DNA of 34,275 nt from Actinomycetota bacterium (GTDB taxonomy: Bacteria; Actinomycetota; CADDZG01; JAHWKV01). Shown here in pieces: positions 7,250 through 14,537 of this stretch (position 1 is its first letter; each line of letters opens with the position of its first letter). The DNA lies in the NCBI GenBank assembly GCA_035759705.1, contig DASTUJ010000199.1, positions 1 through 34,275 on the forward strand, written 5' to 3'. The translations under genes and the position numbers were made by a program. Below the pieces are notes generated by a model. The model saw only the letters and a program-made list of their open reading frames with translations, ran no database searches and was not told the DNA's origin.

Positions 7250-8194
7250 TCAGAAGATCATGCGGAGTTGCTCGTCCTCCTCGGGCGCCCCCTGCGGGCG
7301 GCATACCGAAAGCACGTCCGCCGCCGACCCCACCGCCACCGCGCCCTTTTGCACCAGCTTCGAGTTGCCCGGTCCGGCGCCGGGACCGGTCCAGACCGCT
7401 ACCGGGGCAAAACTGCGCTGAAGCGCCTCCACCGCGCCGGCCCAGGTCCCTCCGGCCCCGTCGTCGGAGGTCACCACCAGCGTCACCTGCGACAGGCCGT
7501 AGACCAGCTTGTTCCTCCCCATGGCGCCGCCGACGCTGAACCCGGCCGACGGAGCGTAGGGCGTAGCCAGGCACAGCCGTCCTGCCTCAATTCCCTCGGC
7601 CACCGAGGGGTCCTTCAACAGACGTTCCAACGAGTCTGCCGGCAGTCCGATAACCCCGCCGTGCGCCTCCAGCGCCGCCCCCATTGCCGTCTGGTCGATG
7701 CCCTTGGCCACCCCGGAGACCACCGGCAGGCCGGCCTCCACCGCTGCCCTCGCGACCACATCGGCCACCTCGCGCGCCTCGCGCCCCACGTTGCGCGACC
7801 CCACTATCCCAACGCCGTCGTCCACCATCAGCGAGGGGTCTCCGGCGACGTGAAGAACCGGGGGGGCGCTGCTCCCGAGGCGCTCTTTCAGCTTCACCGG
7901 GTACCCGTCGTCGAAAATCGACAAGATCCTGATCTGCGACAACTCGAGCCGGTCCCGTGTGGCGGCGAGCTCCTCCGTTCGCTCCAGCAGGGACGCCAGC
8001 CGTTCCGCGTCTGCCAGCCCCAGGCCGGTCATTGACTGGATGCCGGCAACGTCGCAGCCAAGCAGCCGGGACGGGTCATCCACGGTGGCGATCAGATCCC
8101 AGAAGTCCTTGGGGGAAAAGGGCGCTTCAGCCCCTTTCAGCAGCCGGGTGGTCAGCAGGACGGTCGCCAGAGAGCGGTTGCCGGAGCCGCTCAC
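7250..8194 (-). CDS. DprA/Smf-like protein (SLOG superfamily Rossmann fold)
   Basis: This 314-residue protein carries the DprA Rossmann fold. The N-terminal part has an HhH-like stretch (about 50-75, GIQSMTGLGLADAERLASLL). The fold then shows GIVGSR (129-134), VVSGVAKGID (158-167) and GRNKLVYGLSQVTLVV (from 227), corresponding to the GSR, SGxAxGID and RNR-x-I-x-GLS motifs of DprA. The GGTWAGA segment (249-255) resembles a DprA-like subgroup rather than standard competence DprA. No C-terminal winged-helix domain is obvious. DprA binds single-stranded DNA and loads RecA; SLOG relatives can bind nucleotide-derived ligands. Translation starts at a GTG overlapping the TGA of the recQ-PRTase gene by 4 nt, so the two are coupled. 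This partner suggests a joint DNA-processing or defence role rather than uptake; no competence genes are nearby. Confidence 0.85.
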   Translation of the reverse strand: MSGSGNRSLATVLLTTRLLKGAEAPFSPKDFWDLIATVDDPSRLLGCDVAGIQSMTGLGLADAERLASLLERTEELAATRDRLELSQIRILSIFDDGYPVKLKERLGSSAPPVLHVAGDPSLMVDDGVGIVGSRNVGREAREVADVVARAAVEAGLPVVSGVAKGIDQTAMGAALEAHGGVIGLPADSLERLLKDPSVAEGIEAGRLCLATPYAPSAGFSVGGAMGRNKLVYGLSQVTLVVTSDDGAGGTWAGAVEALQRSFAPVAVWTGPGAGPGNSKLVQKGAVAVGSAADVLSVCRPQGAPEEDEQLRMIF

Positions 8195-10260
8195 GATCCG
8201 GCCGCCGCAGCCAGGGCGAAGGGAAAAACCGGCCCGCTTCCGCTTTCCCGCAACTTCACGCCGATCACAGTGAGGGTCCAGCGGCTGTCGAAGACGTCGT
8301 CCACCAGCAGCACCGGGCCCCCGGGCACCTCTCCGGAGACCCGGAACGCATCGGCGACGTTGCGATACTGCTGCGCACTGTTTTGCATCTCCTTTTGTGG
8401 CCGGTTGCCCGCAACCTTCGCAACCACCGGATGGAGCGGAAGTCCGAGGGCGCCGGCCAGCCGTTCGGCGAAGCCGGCGACCAGCGTATCGCGGGTCAAC
8501 GAAGGAACAAAGGTCACCCATTCGGGTGCCGGCCGGGGGCCCCAGGCACGAATCAGCCGCACCGAAGCCTCCACCAGCGCATCGTGAAAGGCGCCGTCCG
8601 AGTACTTGCCTTTGCGAACCAGGCTGCCCCAGCCGCCGTCGCCCCACTCACCGAGAGCTCGGCCGGTTTCGAGCCGCTCCTCGACCCGGATCTTGCCCGA
8701 ACGCAGCCCGGTGCCGGATGGCCACTGCTTGCGGGGCTCGATCTCGAGCGGCCGCTGGCGCAGGTACTCCGCCGCCTCCCGGACCAGATCCGGGTCCACC
8801 TCGACCGAAAGCGACGACCCGGCGCAGTTCATGCAAACGCCGCACGGCCCGGCTTCGGGGTCGTCCAACTGGCGTTCCAGGAACTCCATCAGGCATCCGG
8901 AGTGGTCCCGGTACTCCACCATCACCCTCTGCTCGTTCCGCCGGGCGGCGGTTACCCCGTTGAACCGCTCCAGCGGGTAGGTCCACGGCTGCTCGGTCCG
9001 CCGGTAGCCGCCCTTGACGTACTCCACCGCCCCTTCGACCTCCAGAACCTTCATCATCTGGGTCAACCGGGTCCGCCCGAGGTTCACCTGCGACTCGAAG
9101 TAGCTCAGGCTCACCGGCGCGCCCGCCCGCTCGAGAATCCCGACGACCTCCTCGGCCACCGCCTTGGGCGGGAAGGCGGTTTTGATGAACCAGTCCTGGA
9201 TGTCCCGGTCCTCCTCGCCGGCCAGCAGTACGCCCCACGAGGTCTCCAGGGCGCGCCCGGCCCGGCCCACCTGCTGGTAGTAGGCGATGGGGGAGCCGGG
9301 GGACTGGTAGTGGATGACGAACGAGAGATCCGGCTTGTCGAACCCCATCCCCAGCGCCGATGTGGCGACCACCGCCTTGACCCGGTTCTCCAGCAGGTCC
9401 TGCTCGGTCTGGATGCGATCCGGAGCCTCCCCGTCACCGGAGTAGGACGACGCCGAGATGCCGTGGCGCTGCAGCCAGGCGGTTACCCGGTCGACGTCCC
9501 GGATGGTGAGGCAGTACACGATCCCGGTTCCCGGCAGCTGCTTCAGCGCGCCGACCAGCCAGGCCAGCCGCTGGGCTGCGTCCGGCATGGGGAACACGTG
9601 GAGCCTCAGTCCGCCGCGGGCCAGGCCGCCCCGATGAAGCACGAGAGAGCTGCCCAGCTGGCCGGCGACGTCCTGGACGACCCGGTTGTTCGCGGTGGCG
9701 GTGGTGCCGACAACCGGGATGCCCGCCGGCAGCCGGTTGAGGATGTGCCTCAGGCGAAGGTAGTCCGGGCGGAAGTCGTGGCCCCAGTCGCTGATGCAGT
9801 GGATCTCGTCGATCACCACCAACCCGATCCGGCTGCCGATCACCGGCATCACGTCCTCCTGGAACCGCCGGTTGGCGAAGCGTTCGGGCGCAACCAGCAG
9901 CAGGTCGACCGTGTCTGCGGCGATGGCTGCCTCCACCCGCTCCCACTCGTCGGCGTTGGAGCTGTTGATGGTGTCCGCCCGCACCCCCAGCCGGGAGGCC
10001 ATCGCGATCTGGTTGCGCATGAGCGCCAGCAGGGGGGAGACCAGGATGGTCGGCCCGCCGCCGGCTTCCCGCAGCAGCTTGGTGGTGATGAGGTAGACCG
10101 CGCTCTTGCCCCAGCCGGTGCGCTGCACGACCAGAACCCGGCCCCGGTCCTCGGCCAGAGCCCGGATGGCCTCCAGCTGGCCTTCCCGGAACTCCGCCTG
10201 CGGGCCGGACAGCTCGCGCAGCAGTTCGAGTGCCCGGGTGGCCACCACCGATTCAGTCAT
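8191..10260 (-). CDS. RecQ-family DNA helicase fused to a phosphoribosyltransferase-like domain
   Basis: This is a 689-residue superfamily 2 helicase. Visible motifs are the Q-motif-like FREGQ (24-28), motif I RTGWGKS (47-53), motif II DEIH (151-154), motif III TTAT (186-189) and motif VI QQVGRAGR (329-336). A RecQ zinc site follows, with Cys456, Cys473, Cys476 and Cys479, the same x16-x2-x2 spacing as E. coli RecQ. Instead of an HRDC domain the C-terminus (about 570-689) looks like a type I phosphoribosyltransferase. Its PRPP-loop-like segment VLLVDDVFDSRWTL (650-663) has S-R in place of the usual T-G. The ATG at 10260 is chosen; a TTG at 10317 would add a poor leader overlapping the divergent gene. 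It overlaps the dprA-like gene by 4 nt. It unwinds 3'-5' by family analogy; the role of the fused domain is unknown. Confidence 0.9.
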   Translation of the reverse strand: MTESVVATRALELLRELSGPQAEFREGQLEAIRALAEDRGRVLVVQRTGWGKSAVYLITTKLLREAGGGPTILVSPLLALMRNQIAMASRLGVRADTINSSNADEWERVEAAIAADTVDLLLVAPERFANRRFQEDVMPVIGSRIGLVVIDEIHCISDWGHDFRPDYLRLRHILNRLPAGIPVVGTTATANNRVVQDVAGQLGSSLVLHRGGLARGGLRLHVFPMPDAAQRLAWLVGALKQLPGTGIVYCLTIRDVDRVTAWLQRHGISASSYSGDGEAPDRIQTEQDLLENRVKAVVATSALGMGFDKPDLSFVIHYQSPGSPIAYYQQVGRAGRALETSWGVLLAGEEDRDIQDWFIKTAFPPKAVAEEVVGILERAGAPVSLSYFESQVNLGRTRLTQMMKVLEVEGAVEYVKGGYRRTEQPWTYPLERFNGVTAARRNEQRVMVEYRDHSGCLMEFLERQLDDPEAGPCGVCMNCAGSSLSVEVDPDLVREAAEYLRQRPLEIEPRKQWPSGTGLRSGKIRVEERLETGRALGEWGDGGWGSLVRKGKYSDGAFHDALVEASVRLIRAWGPRPAPEWVTFVPSLTRDTLVAGFAERLAGALGLPLHPVVAKVAGNRPQKEMQNSAQQYRNVADAFRVSGEVPGGPVLLVDDVFDSRWTLTVIGVKLRESGSGPVFPFALAAAAGS

Positions 10261-10288
10261 GCCCCCATCGTAGGGGCCGGCGGTGACA

Positions 10289-10305
10289 ACCCGACCCGGT
10301 CGGGT
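10289..10305. promoter_or_regulatory. Perfect 17-bp palindrome in the divergent promoter region
   Basis: ACCCGACC and GGTCGGGT are exact reverse complements separated by a single C. The site sits in the 56-bp gap between the recQ-PRTase start (10260, minus) and the gene at 10317 (plus). An 8-1-8 palindrome here is well placed to be an operator controlling one or both genes. The palindrome is seen directly; the binding protein is unknown. Confidence 0.5.
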
Positions 10306-10316
10306 AGGTTGAAGCA

Positions 10317-10808
10317 ATGGACGAATTACCCGAACCCTGGCCCCCGGTCGACCCCGAAGACATCCAGACGGGGTTCGATCACTTCGCCGCAGTCAACGGT
10401 GTCGACCCCGAAAAGGACCCCCACGCGACGGTTTTCGACCTGATGCTCCACTACTACGCCGAGGTCCGGGTCAACGGCTGCGACCCCGGCGACGACGAGG
10501 ACATGCTCCTCCTCGACTGGGGGAGCTACGACTGGGGCGAGGGCCGCGCCTACGAGGTCGACCTCTCCCGCCAGGTGGTCCTTCCGGGAAGAACCGACGA
10601 GGCGGTCTTCCACCTCCATATCGTCTACCGTTTCCCGAACACCGGGGACCTGGCCAAGGTACCGGTGGGCAACGACTGGTGGGGCACCCCCGCGTCGGTC
10701 GACGAGTTCGCCGAGGCCCTGAAGGGCAACCCGGCGCTCGTTCTGGCGGCGGACGCCGAGCCGCTGTCGGTGGAGATCTACCTCGAATCGCCCGACGAAG
10801 CAGCGTGA
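10317..10808 (+). CDS. Conserved-looking protein of unknown function
   Basis: I do not recognise this 163-residue protein. It is soluble and strongly acidic, with no signal peptide or membrane segment. The N-terminal half carries a helix-like stretch (DPHATVFDLMLHYYAEVRV) and an Asp/Glu-rich patch (CDPGDDEDMLLLDWGSYDWG). The centre, DEAVFHLHIVYRF, looks like a beta strand. The ATG at 10317 has only a weak upstream AGG. It reads away from the recQ-PRTase gene across a gap holding a perfect palindrome and is followed four bases later by the VOC gene, so these two are probably cotranscribed. Codon use matches neighbouring genes, which supports real coding. Confidence 0.75.
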   Translation: MDELPEPWPPVDPEDIQTGFDHFAAVNGVDPEKDPHATVFDLMLHYYAEVRVNGCDPGDDEDMLLLDWGSYDWGEGRAYEVDLSRQVVLPGRTDEAVFHLHIVYRFPNTGDLAKVPVGNDWWGTPASVDEFAEALKGNPALVLAADAEPLSVEIYLESPDEAA

Positions 10809-10812
10809 ACCC

Positions 10813-11223
10813 ATGAATTTCCGCTTCCACCACGCAGCGATCAGCGTCTCGGACATGGCTGCTTCGAAGGCCTTCTACGGCGAGCTTGGGTTCCAGCCGG
10901 TCCTGGACTGGACCGACCCCGGCGGAAGCGCTCAGATCTGCCACCTCAAGCTGGGCGAGACCTTCCTGGAGATCTTCCGCTTCGGCGACCCCCAACCGGC
11001 CCCGGAATCCGCAGGGCAGCTGCAGACCGACCTTCCCCGCATCGGCTCGAAGCACTTCGCGCTGCAGGTCGACTCGATCGAGGAGGCCAGGGCCTTTGTG
11101 GAACAAAGGGGGTGGGCCGCGGGTGTCAACATCGTCGAAGGCCGGACCGGTGTCCGCTACTTCTTCGTCCCCGACCCCGACGGGATCCTGCTGGAGTTCG
11201 TGGAGGACCGCCGCAACCTGTGA
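10813..11223 (+). CDS. VOC-superfamily (glyoxalase/dioxygenase fold) protein
   Basis: This 136-residue single-module protein of the vicinal oxygen chelate superfamily has two beta-alpha-beta-beta-beta halves. Candidate metal ligands occur at the expected spots: His7 (HHAAISVSD), Glu53 (FLEIF), His81 (KHFALQV) and Glu128 (LLEFVED). The DPDGILLEF ending is typical of glyoxalase I-like members. Such proteins act as dimers on small molecules (isomerases, dioxygenases, or antibiotic-binding or modifying proteins). The substrate cannot be told from sequence. It starts four bases after the unknown gene upstream, suggesting cotranscription. Confidence 0.9.
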   Translation: MNFRFHHAAISVSDMAASKAFYGELGFQPVLDWTDPGGSAQICHLKLGETFLEIFRFGDPQPAPESAGQLQTDLPRIGSKHFALQVDSIEEARAFVEQRGWAAGVNIVEGRTGVRYFFVPDPDGILLEFVEDRRNL

Positions 11224-11285
11224 GCCCACTCTTCACGCTCATCTCGTATGGGTAACTAATTCACAAGCGACTAGAGGAGGACTTG

Positions 11286-11615
11286 ATGGTAGAAGGAGAA
11301 AGTCCCGCCAACCGCTGGATCCGGGAGTACAACGCGCAGCTCATGTCGTTCGACGAGCTCGCCGACAAGATCGCCGGGTACAAGTTCAAGGAGCGCAAGG
11401 GTGAGGCCTCCCAGCCCACGATGGGCAGGGCTCTGGACTACAAGAACGCTGACTACGAGCCGGGTACCTTCGACGACGTCTACCAGGCCCGGGCGTTCGG
11501 CCTGATCACCAAACAGGAGATGGAGACGATCCTCGAACGGGTCAACCAGGCCGCTTCATCCGATCAGGCAGAGCCGGCCGCTAAACCAACGACCGGCTAT
11601 CAGCGCCCCGGATAG
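11286..11615 (+). CDS. Small hypothetical protein upstream of a Ser/Thr kinase
   Basis: This 109-residue soluble protein is not recognised. A strong GAGGAGG (11274-11280) five bases upstream fixes the ATG at 11286. The protein is mostly helical in appearance, with charged stretches (FDELADKIAGYKFKERKG) and a helix near the end (GLITKQEMETILERVNQA), followed by a polar tail. There are no cysteines, signal peptide or membrane segments. It precedes the kinase gene by 16 bases, so it may be cotranscribed and could be a kinase substrate or regulator, but that is position-based inference. A possible -10-like TAACTA lies at 11253-11258. Confidence 0.75.
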   Translation: MVEGESPANRWIREYNAQLMSFDELADKIAGYKFKERKGEASQPTMGRALDYKNADYEPGTFDDVYQARAFGLITKQEMETILERVNQAASSDQAEPAAKPTTGYQRPG

Positions 11616-11631
11616 TGGGTAAAGGCAACCC

Positions 11632-13368
11632 GTGAACGATCGGGTCATAGCCGGGAGATACCAGATCGACGAGGCCATTGGCCGCGGCGGCATGGGCACC
11701 GTCTGGCGCGCCCGGGACGAGGTTCTCGGCCGGATGGTGGCCCTCAAAGAGGTCCAGCTACCCACCAACCTCACGACCGACGGGCGGGCCGATGTGCGGG
11801 AGCGGGTGATCCGGGAGGCCCGGGCTGCAGCCAAGATGAGCCACCCCTCCGCGGTCACCGTCTACGACGTGATCGAGGAGGACAACCACATCTACATCGC
11901 GATGGAGTTGGTGGATTCGCCCACCCTCAGCGAGCTCGTCGAGGAGGGCGGACCCTTCACCCCCCAGCGTGCGGCCGTCACCGGCCTGGCGGTCCTCGAT
12001 GCGCTCGAGGTCGCCCACGCCAGCGGCATAGTCCACCGAGACGTAAAGCCCGCAAACATCATGGTCGGGGAGGAGCGCATCAAGCTGGCCGACTTCGGCG
12101 TCGCCTCGATCAAGGGCGACCCTCGCCTCACCGCCACCGGCATGGTCATCGGCTCTCCTTCTTATATGTCGCCCGAGCAGGCCACCGGGGAGGCGGCCGA
12201 CCCCGCCACCGACTACTGGGGCCTCGGCGCCACCCTCTTCTTCGCCACCGAGGGCAGCGGCCCCTTCGACCGGCCCGGGCCGATGCCCACCCTCATGGCG
12301 ATCGCCAACGAGGAGGCCCCGGAGGCGGAGCACGCAGGCCCCCTGAAGGACGTGATCTCACTGCTGCTCTCCAAGGACCCGGCGCAGCGACCGACCGGCG
12401 AATCGCTTCGCCCGATACTCGCCGGCGTAGCAGCGAACGGAAGCGGCCCCGAGGCCCCGGAAGAGAACGAGCCGGACGGCAGGACCGGCGCCACGCGGGT
12501 CGCCGCCGCGGCCGCCCTCCCCGAAACACTCACCGACGTCCCGGTTGTCGAGCCGCCACGACAGGTTGTGGAGGAGCGCAGGTACGTCGAACCGGCCGCG
12601 GCCGTCCCGGTGAGGGAGGTTGTGGAGCGCAGTTCCGAGCCGCCGCCCCCGATGCCTCCGGAAACCGGCAGGGGCGGCAACGGCTGGGCGATCGCCGCCG
12701 GTGCGATCGCACTGCTGCTGCTGCTGGTCTTCCTGGTGCCCCGGCTGCAGAACAACAACGACGAACCGGACAACCAAACCGCAGTCGAGTCGCCCGAGGC
12801 CACGCAGGCAGAATCGCCCGCCGCCCCGGCTGCCCCGCCGCCGCAGCAGTCGGCCGAATCCCAGGACACCGAGGAGTCGCAGGCCGAGGAGCCGGATGAG
12901 TCCTCAGCCCGGGCGGCCTCCCTGCCCGACGGCTGGCAGCGCTCCCCGGTGGGCGACACCGGCTACAGCATCGGCCACCCGTCCGACTGGAGAACCGTCC
13001 AAAACCCGCTCGGCGACGGCAGCTCGGTGCGGTTCCAGGCTTCGGGCAGCCGCTACCTGCTGGTCGACTGGACCGACGAGCCCGGGGAGGACGCGGCCGC
13101 CGCCTGGGAGCAGCAGGCGCCCGCCTTTGCCTCCCGCCACCAGAACTACAACGAGATCCGCATCGAGGAGACCCGGTTCGGCGACTTCGACACCGCCGCC
13201 ATCTGGGAGTGGACCTACACGAGCGGCGGCGCCGCCCTCCACGCCGCCAACCTGGGATTCGCCGACGACGAGTACGGCTTCGCCCTCAACTTCCAGACCC
13301 GGGACTCCGACTGGGAGGACTCCCAGGACATCTTCGAGCAGTTCCAGGAGACCTTCGGGACCGAGTAA
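11632..13368 (+). CDS. Transmembrane Ser/Thr protein kinase (PknB-type) with extracellular domain
   Basis: This is a 578-residue receptor-like kinase. The kinase domain covers about residues 8-265. It has the glycine loop IGRGGMGTVW (16-25), catalytic Lys39 in VALKE, the catalytic loop HRDVKPAN with Asp137, the DFG motif (154-156), and an activation segment ending in SPEQ. A Pro/Glu-rich juxtamembrane region (about 270-350) precedes one membrane helix (about 352-370). A second Pro/Ser/Glu-rich linker leads to an extracellular domain (about 431-578) containing GYSIGHPSDW. PASTA repeats are absent, so this is not a PknB that senses peptidoglycan in the standard way. The outer domain resembles secreted LpqN/PsbP-like beta folds only loosely. 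The GTG start at 11632 has AAAGG six bases upstream. Confidence 0.94.
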   Translation: MNDRVIAGRYQIDEAIGRGGMGTVWRARDEVLGRMVALKEVQLPTNLTTDGRADVRERVIREARAAAKMSHPSAVTVYDVIEEDNHIYIAMELVDSPTLSELVEEGGPFTPQRAAVTGLAVLDALEVAHASGIVHRDVKPANIMVGEERIKLADFGVASIKGDPRLTATGMVIGSPSYMSPEQATGEAADPATDYWGLGATLFFATEGSGPFDRPGPMPTLMAIANEEAPEAEHAGPLKDVISLLLSKDPAQRPTGESLRPILAGVAANGSGPEAPEENEPDGRTGATRVAAAAALPETLTDVPVVEPPRQVVEERRYVEPAAAVPVREVVERSSEPPPPMPPETGRGGNGWAIAAGAIALLLLLVFLVPRLQNNNDEPDNQTAVESPEATQAESPAAPAAPPPQQSAESQDTEESQAEEPDESSARAASLPDGWQRSPVGDTGYSIGHPSDWRTVQNPLGDGSSVRFQASGSRYLLVDWTDEPGEDAAAAWEQQAPAFASRHQNYNEIRIEETRFGDFDTAAIWEWTYTSGGAALHAANLGFADDEYGFALNFQTRDSDWEDSQDIFEQFQETFGTE

Positions 13369-13409
13369 AGGGCCTCGACACAAACCTCTGCTTAATCGCG
13401 CCCGCTTTT

Positions 13410-13488
13410 GCGATAGCGGCCAAGAACTGTCCTAGTTCGGCGATAGCTTTCGATCTACGAGTTTTCCTCGATGTCTCAAACGAAAACT
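13410..13488 (+). promoter_or_regulatory. Repeat-rich leader of the DrrAB exporter operon
   Basis: The 155-bp gap before the exporter is visibly more AT-rich than its surroundings. It holds a direct repeat GCGATAGC at 13410-13417 and 13440-13447, exactly 30 bp apart (about three helical turns). It also holds an inverted repeat AGTTTTC (13460-13466) / GAAAACT (13482-13488) with a 15-nt spacer. Paired sites like these are typical of operators for drug-export regulators. No regulator gene is adjacent, and binding is inference. Confidence 0.4.
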
Positions 13489-13523
13489 TCTCTACAGCTA
13501 GATCCACGGAAGGGGTGATGCTG

Positions 13524-14537
13524 ATGTCCGACATGATCGAAACGTCGGGCCTTGTGAAACGGTACGGCTCGGTTGTGGCCCTCAACGGCCTCGACCTCAG
13601 GGTTCCCCAGGGCAAGGTGCTGGGACTCCTCGGGCCGAACGGCGCCGGCAAGACCACCGCGGTACGAATTCTCTCCACCCTGCTCGAGCCCGACGAGGGT
13701 GAAGTGATGGTCGCCGGCCTCGACGTCCGGACCAACCCGCAGGAAGTCAGGAAGCGCATCGGCCTTTCGGGTCAGAGCGCAGCCATCGACGACCAGCTGA
13801 CCGGGTTCGAGAACCTCGACATGGTCGGCCGCATGTACCACCTGGGCCGCAAGGGCGCCCGGGCAAGGGCCCGCCAACTGTTGGAGGACTTCTCGTTGAC
13901 GGACGCCGGCGATCGTCCTGCCAAGACCTACTCCGGAGGCATGCGGCGCCGGTTGGACCTGGCGGCGGCGCTGGTGGCGGAGCCGGAGGTCATCTTCCTG
14001 GACGAGCCGACCACCGGCCTGGACCCCCGCAGCCGGTCCCAGATGTGGGAAACGATCCAAACCCTCGTCTCCGAAGGAGCGACTGTTCTTCTCACCACCC
14101 AGTACATGGAGGAAGCGGACCGGCTCGCCGACGACATCGTCGTCATCGACAAGGGACAGAAGATCGCGCAGGGGACCGCAACCGAACTCAAGGCGCAGAT
14201 CGGCGGAGAGCGGATCGGCGTCGTGCTGGTCGACCACGAAGACCTGCCCACCGCCCAGACCATCCTGATGAAGTTCGCAGTTGACGAGGTTCAGGTCGAC
14301 GACCAGGCCCGGCAGCTGACGGCCGGTGTCGCCGGAGGCGTCGAGGACCTGCGGCAGGTGCTGCAGCTGCTCGGTGACTCGTCGATCAAGGTGGCCGACG
14401 TGGGGCTTCACCGGCCCACGATGGACGACGTTTTCCTCTCGCTCACCGGTCACGGCACCGAAGAAGAGGATGAAGCGGCGAAGGACGGCAAGGGCGGCAA
14501 GAAAGACAGGAAGAATAAGAAGGAGAGCTCCCGATGA
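13524..14537 (+). CDS. DrrA-type ABC exporter ATP-binding protein
   Basis: This 337-residue ATPase is of the daunorubicin-resistance (DrrA) ABC-2 group. Walker A is GPNGAGKTT (37-45), the signature is YSGGMRRRLDLA (from 136), and Walker B is VIFLDEPTTGLDPRSR with Glu161. The TTQYMEEADRLADDI stretch and a C-terminal regulatory segment (about 220-310) are characteristic of DrrA. The last about 25 residues are a Glu- then Lys-rich tail. The ATG at 13524 is preferred because AAGGGG (13510-13515) is eight bases upstream; the in-frame ATG at 13518 is too close. The open frame upstream overlaps the kinase gene and is not coding. It overlaps the permease ATG by 4 nt and should pair with it to export a hydrophobic compound. 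Confidence 0.94.
   Translation: MSDMIETSGLVKRYGSVVALNGLDLRVPQGKVLGLLGPNGAGKTTAVRILSTLLEPDEGEVMVAGLDVRTNPQEVRKRIGLSGQSAAIDDQLTGFENLDMVGRMYHLGRKGARARARQLLEDFSLTDAGDRPAKTYSGGMRRRLDLAAALVAEPEVIFLDEPTTGLDPRSRSQMWETIQTLVSEGATVLLTTQYMEEADRLADDIVVIDKGQKIAQGTATELKAQIGGERIGVVLVDHEDLPTAQTILMKFAVDEVQVDDQARQLTAGVAGGVEDLRQVLQLLGDSSIKVADVGLHRPTMDDVFLSLTGHGTEEEDEAAKDGKGGKKDRKNKKESSR

Noticed and set aside
7957-10443. 828-residue plus-strand open frame
   Set aside because: It is the antisense shadow of the RecQ-PRTase and DprA genes, whose motifs are unambiguous; composition is Arg/Pro/Gly-rich without any domain.
13209-13517. N-terminal extension of the DrrA-like frame into the kinase gene
   Set aside because: It overlaps the kinase C-terminus; a good ribosome binding site and the family N-terminus place the start at 13524.
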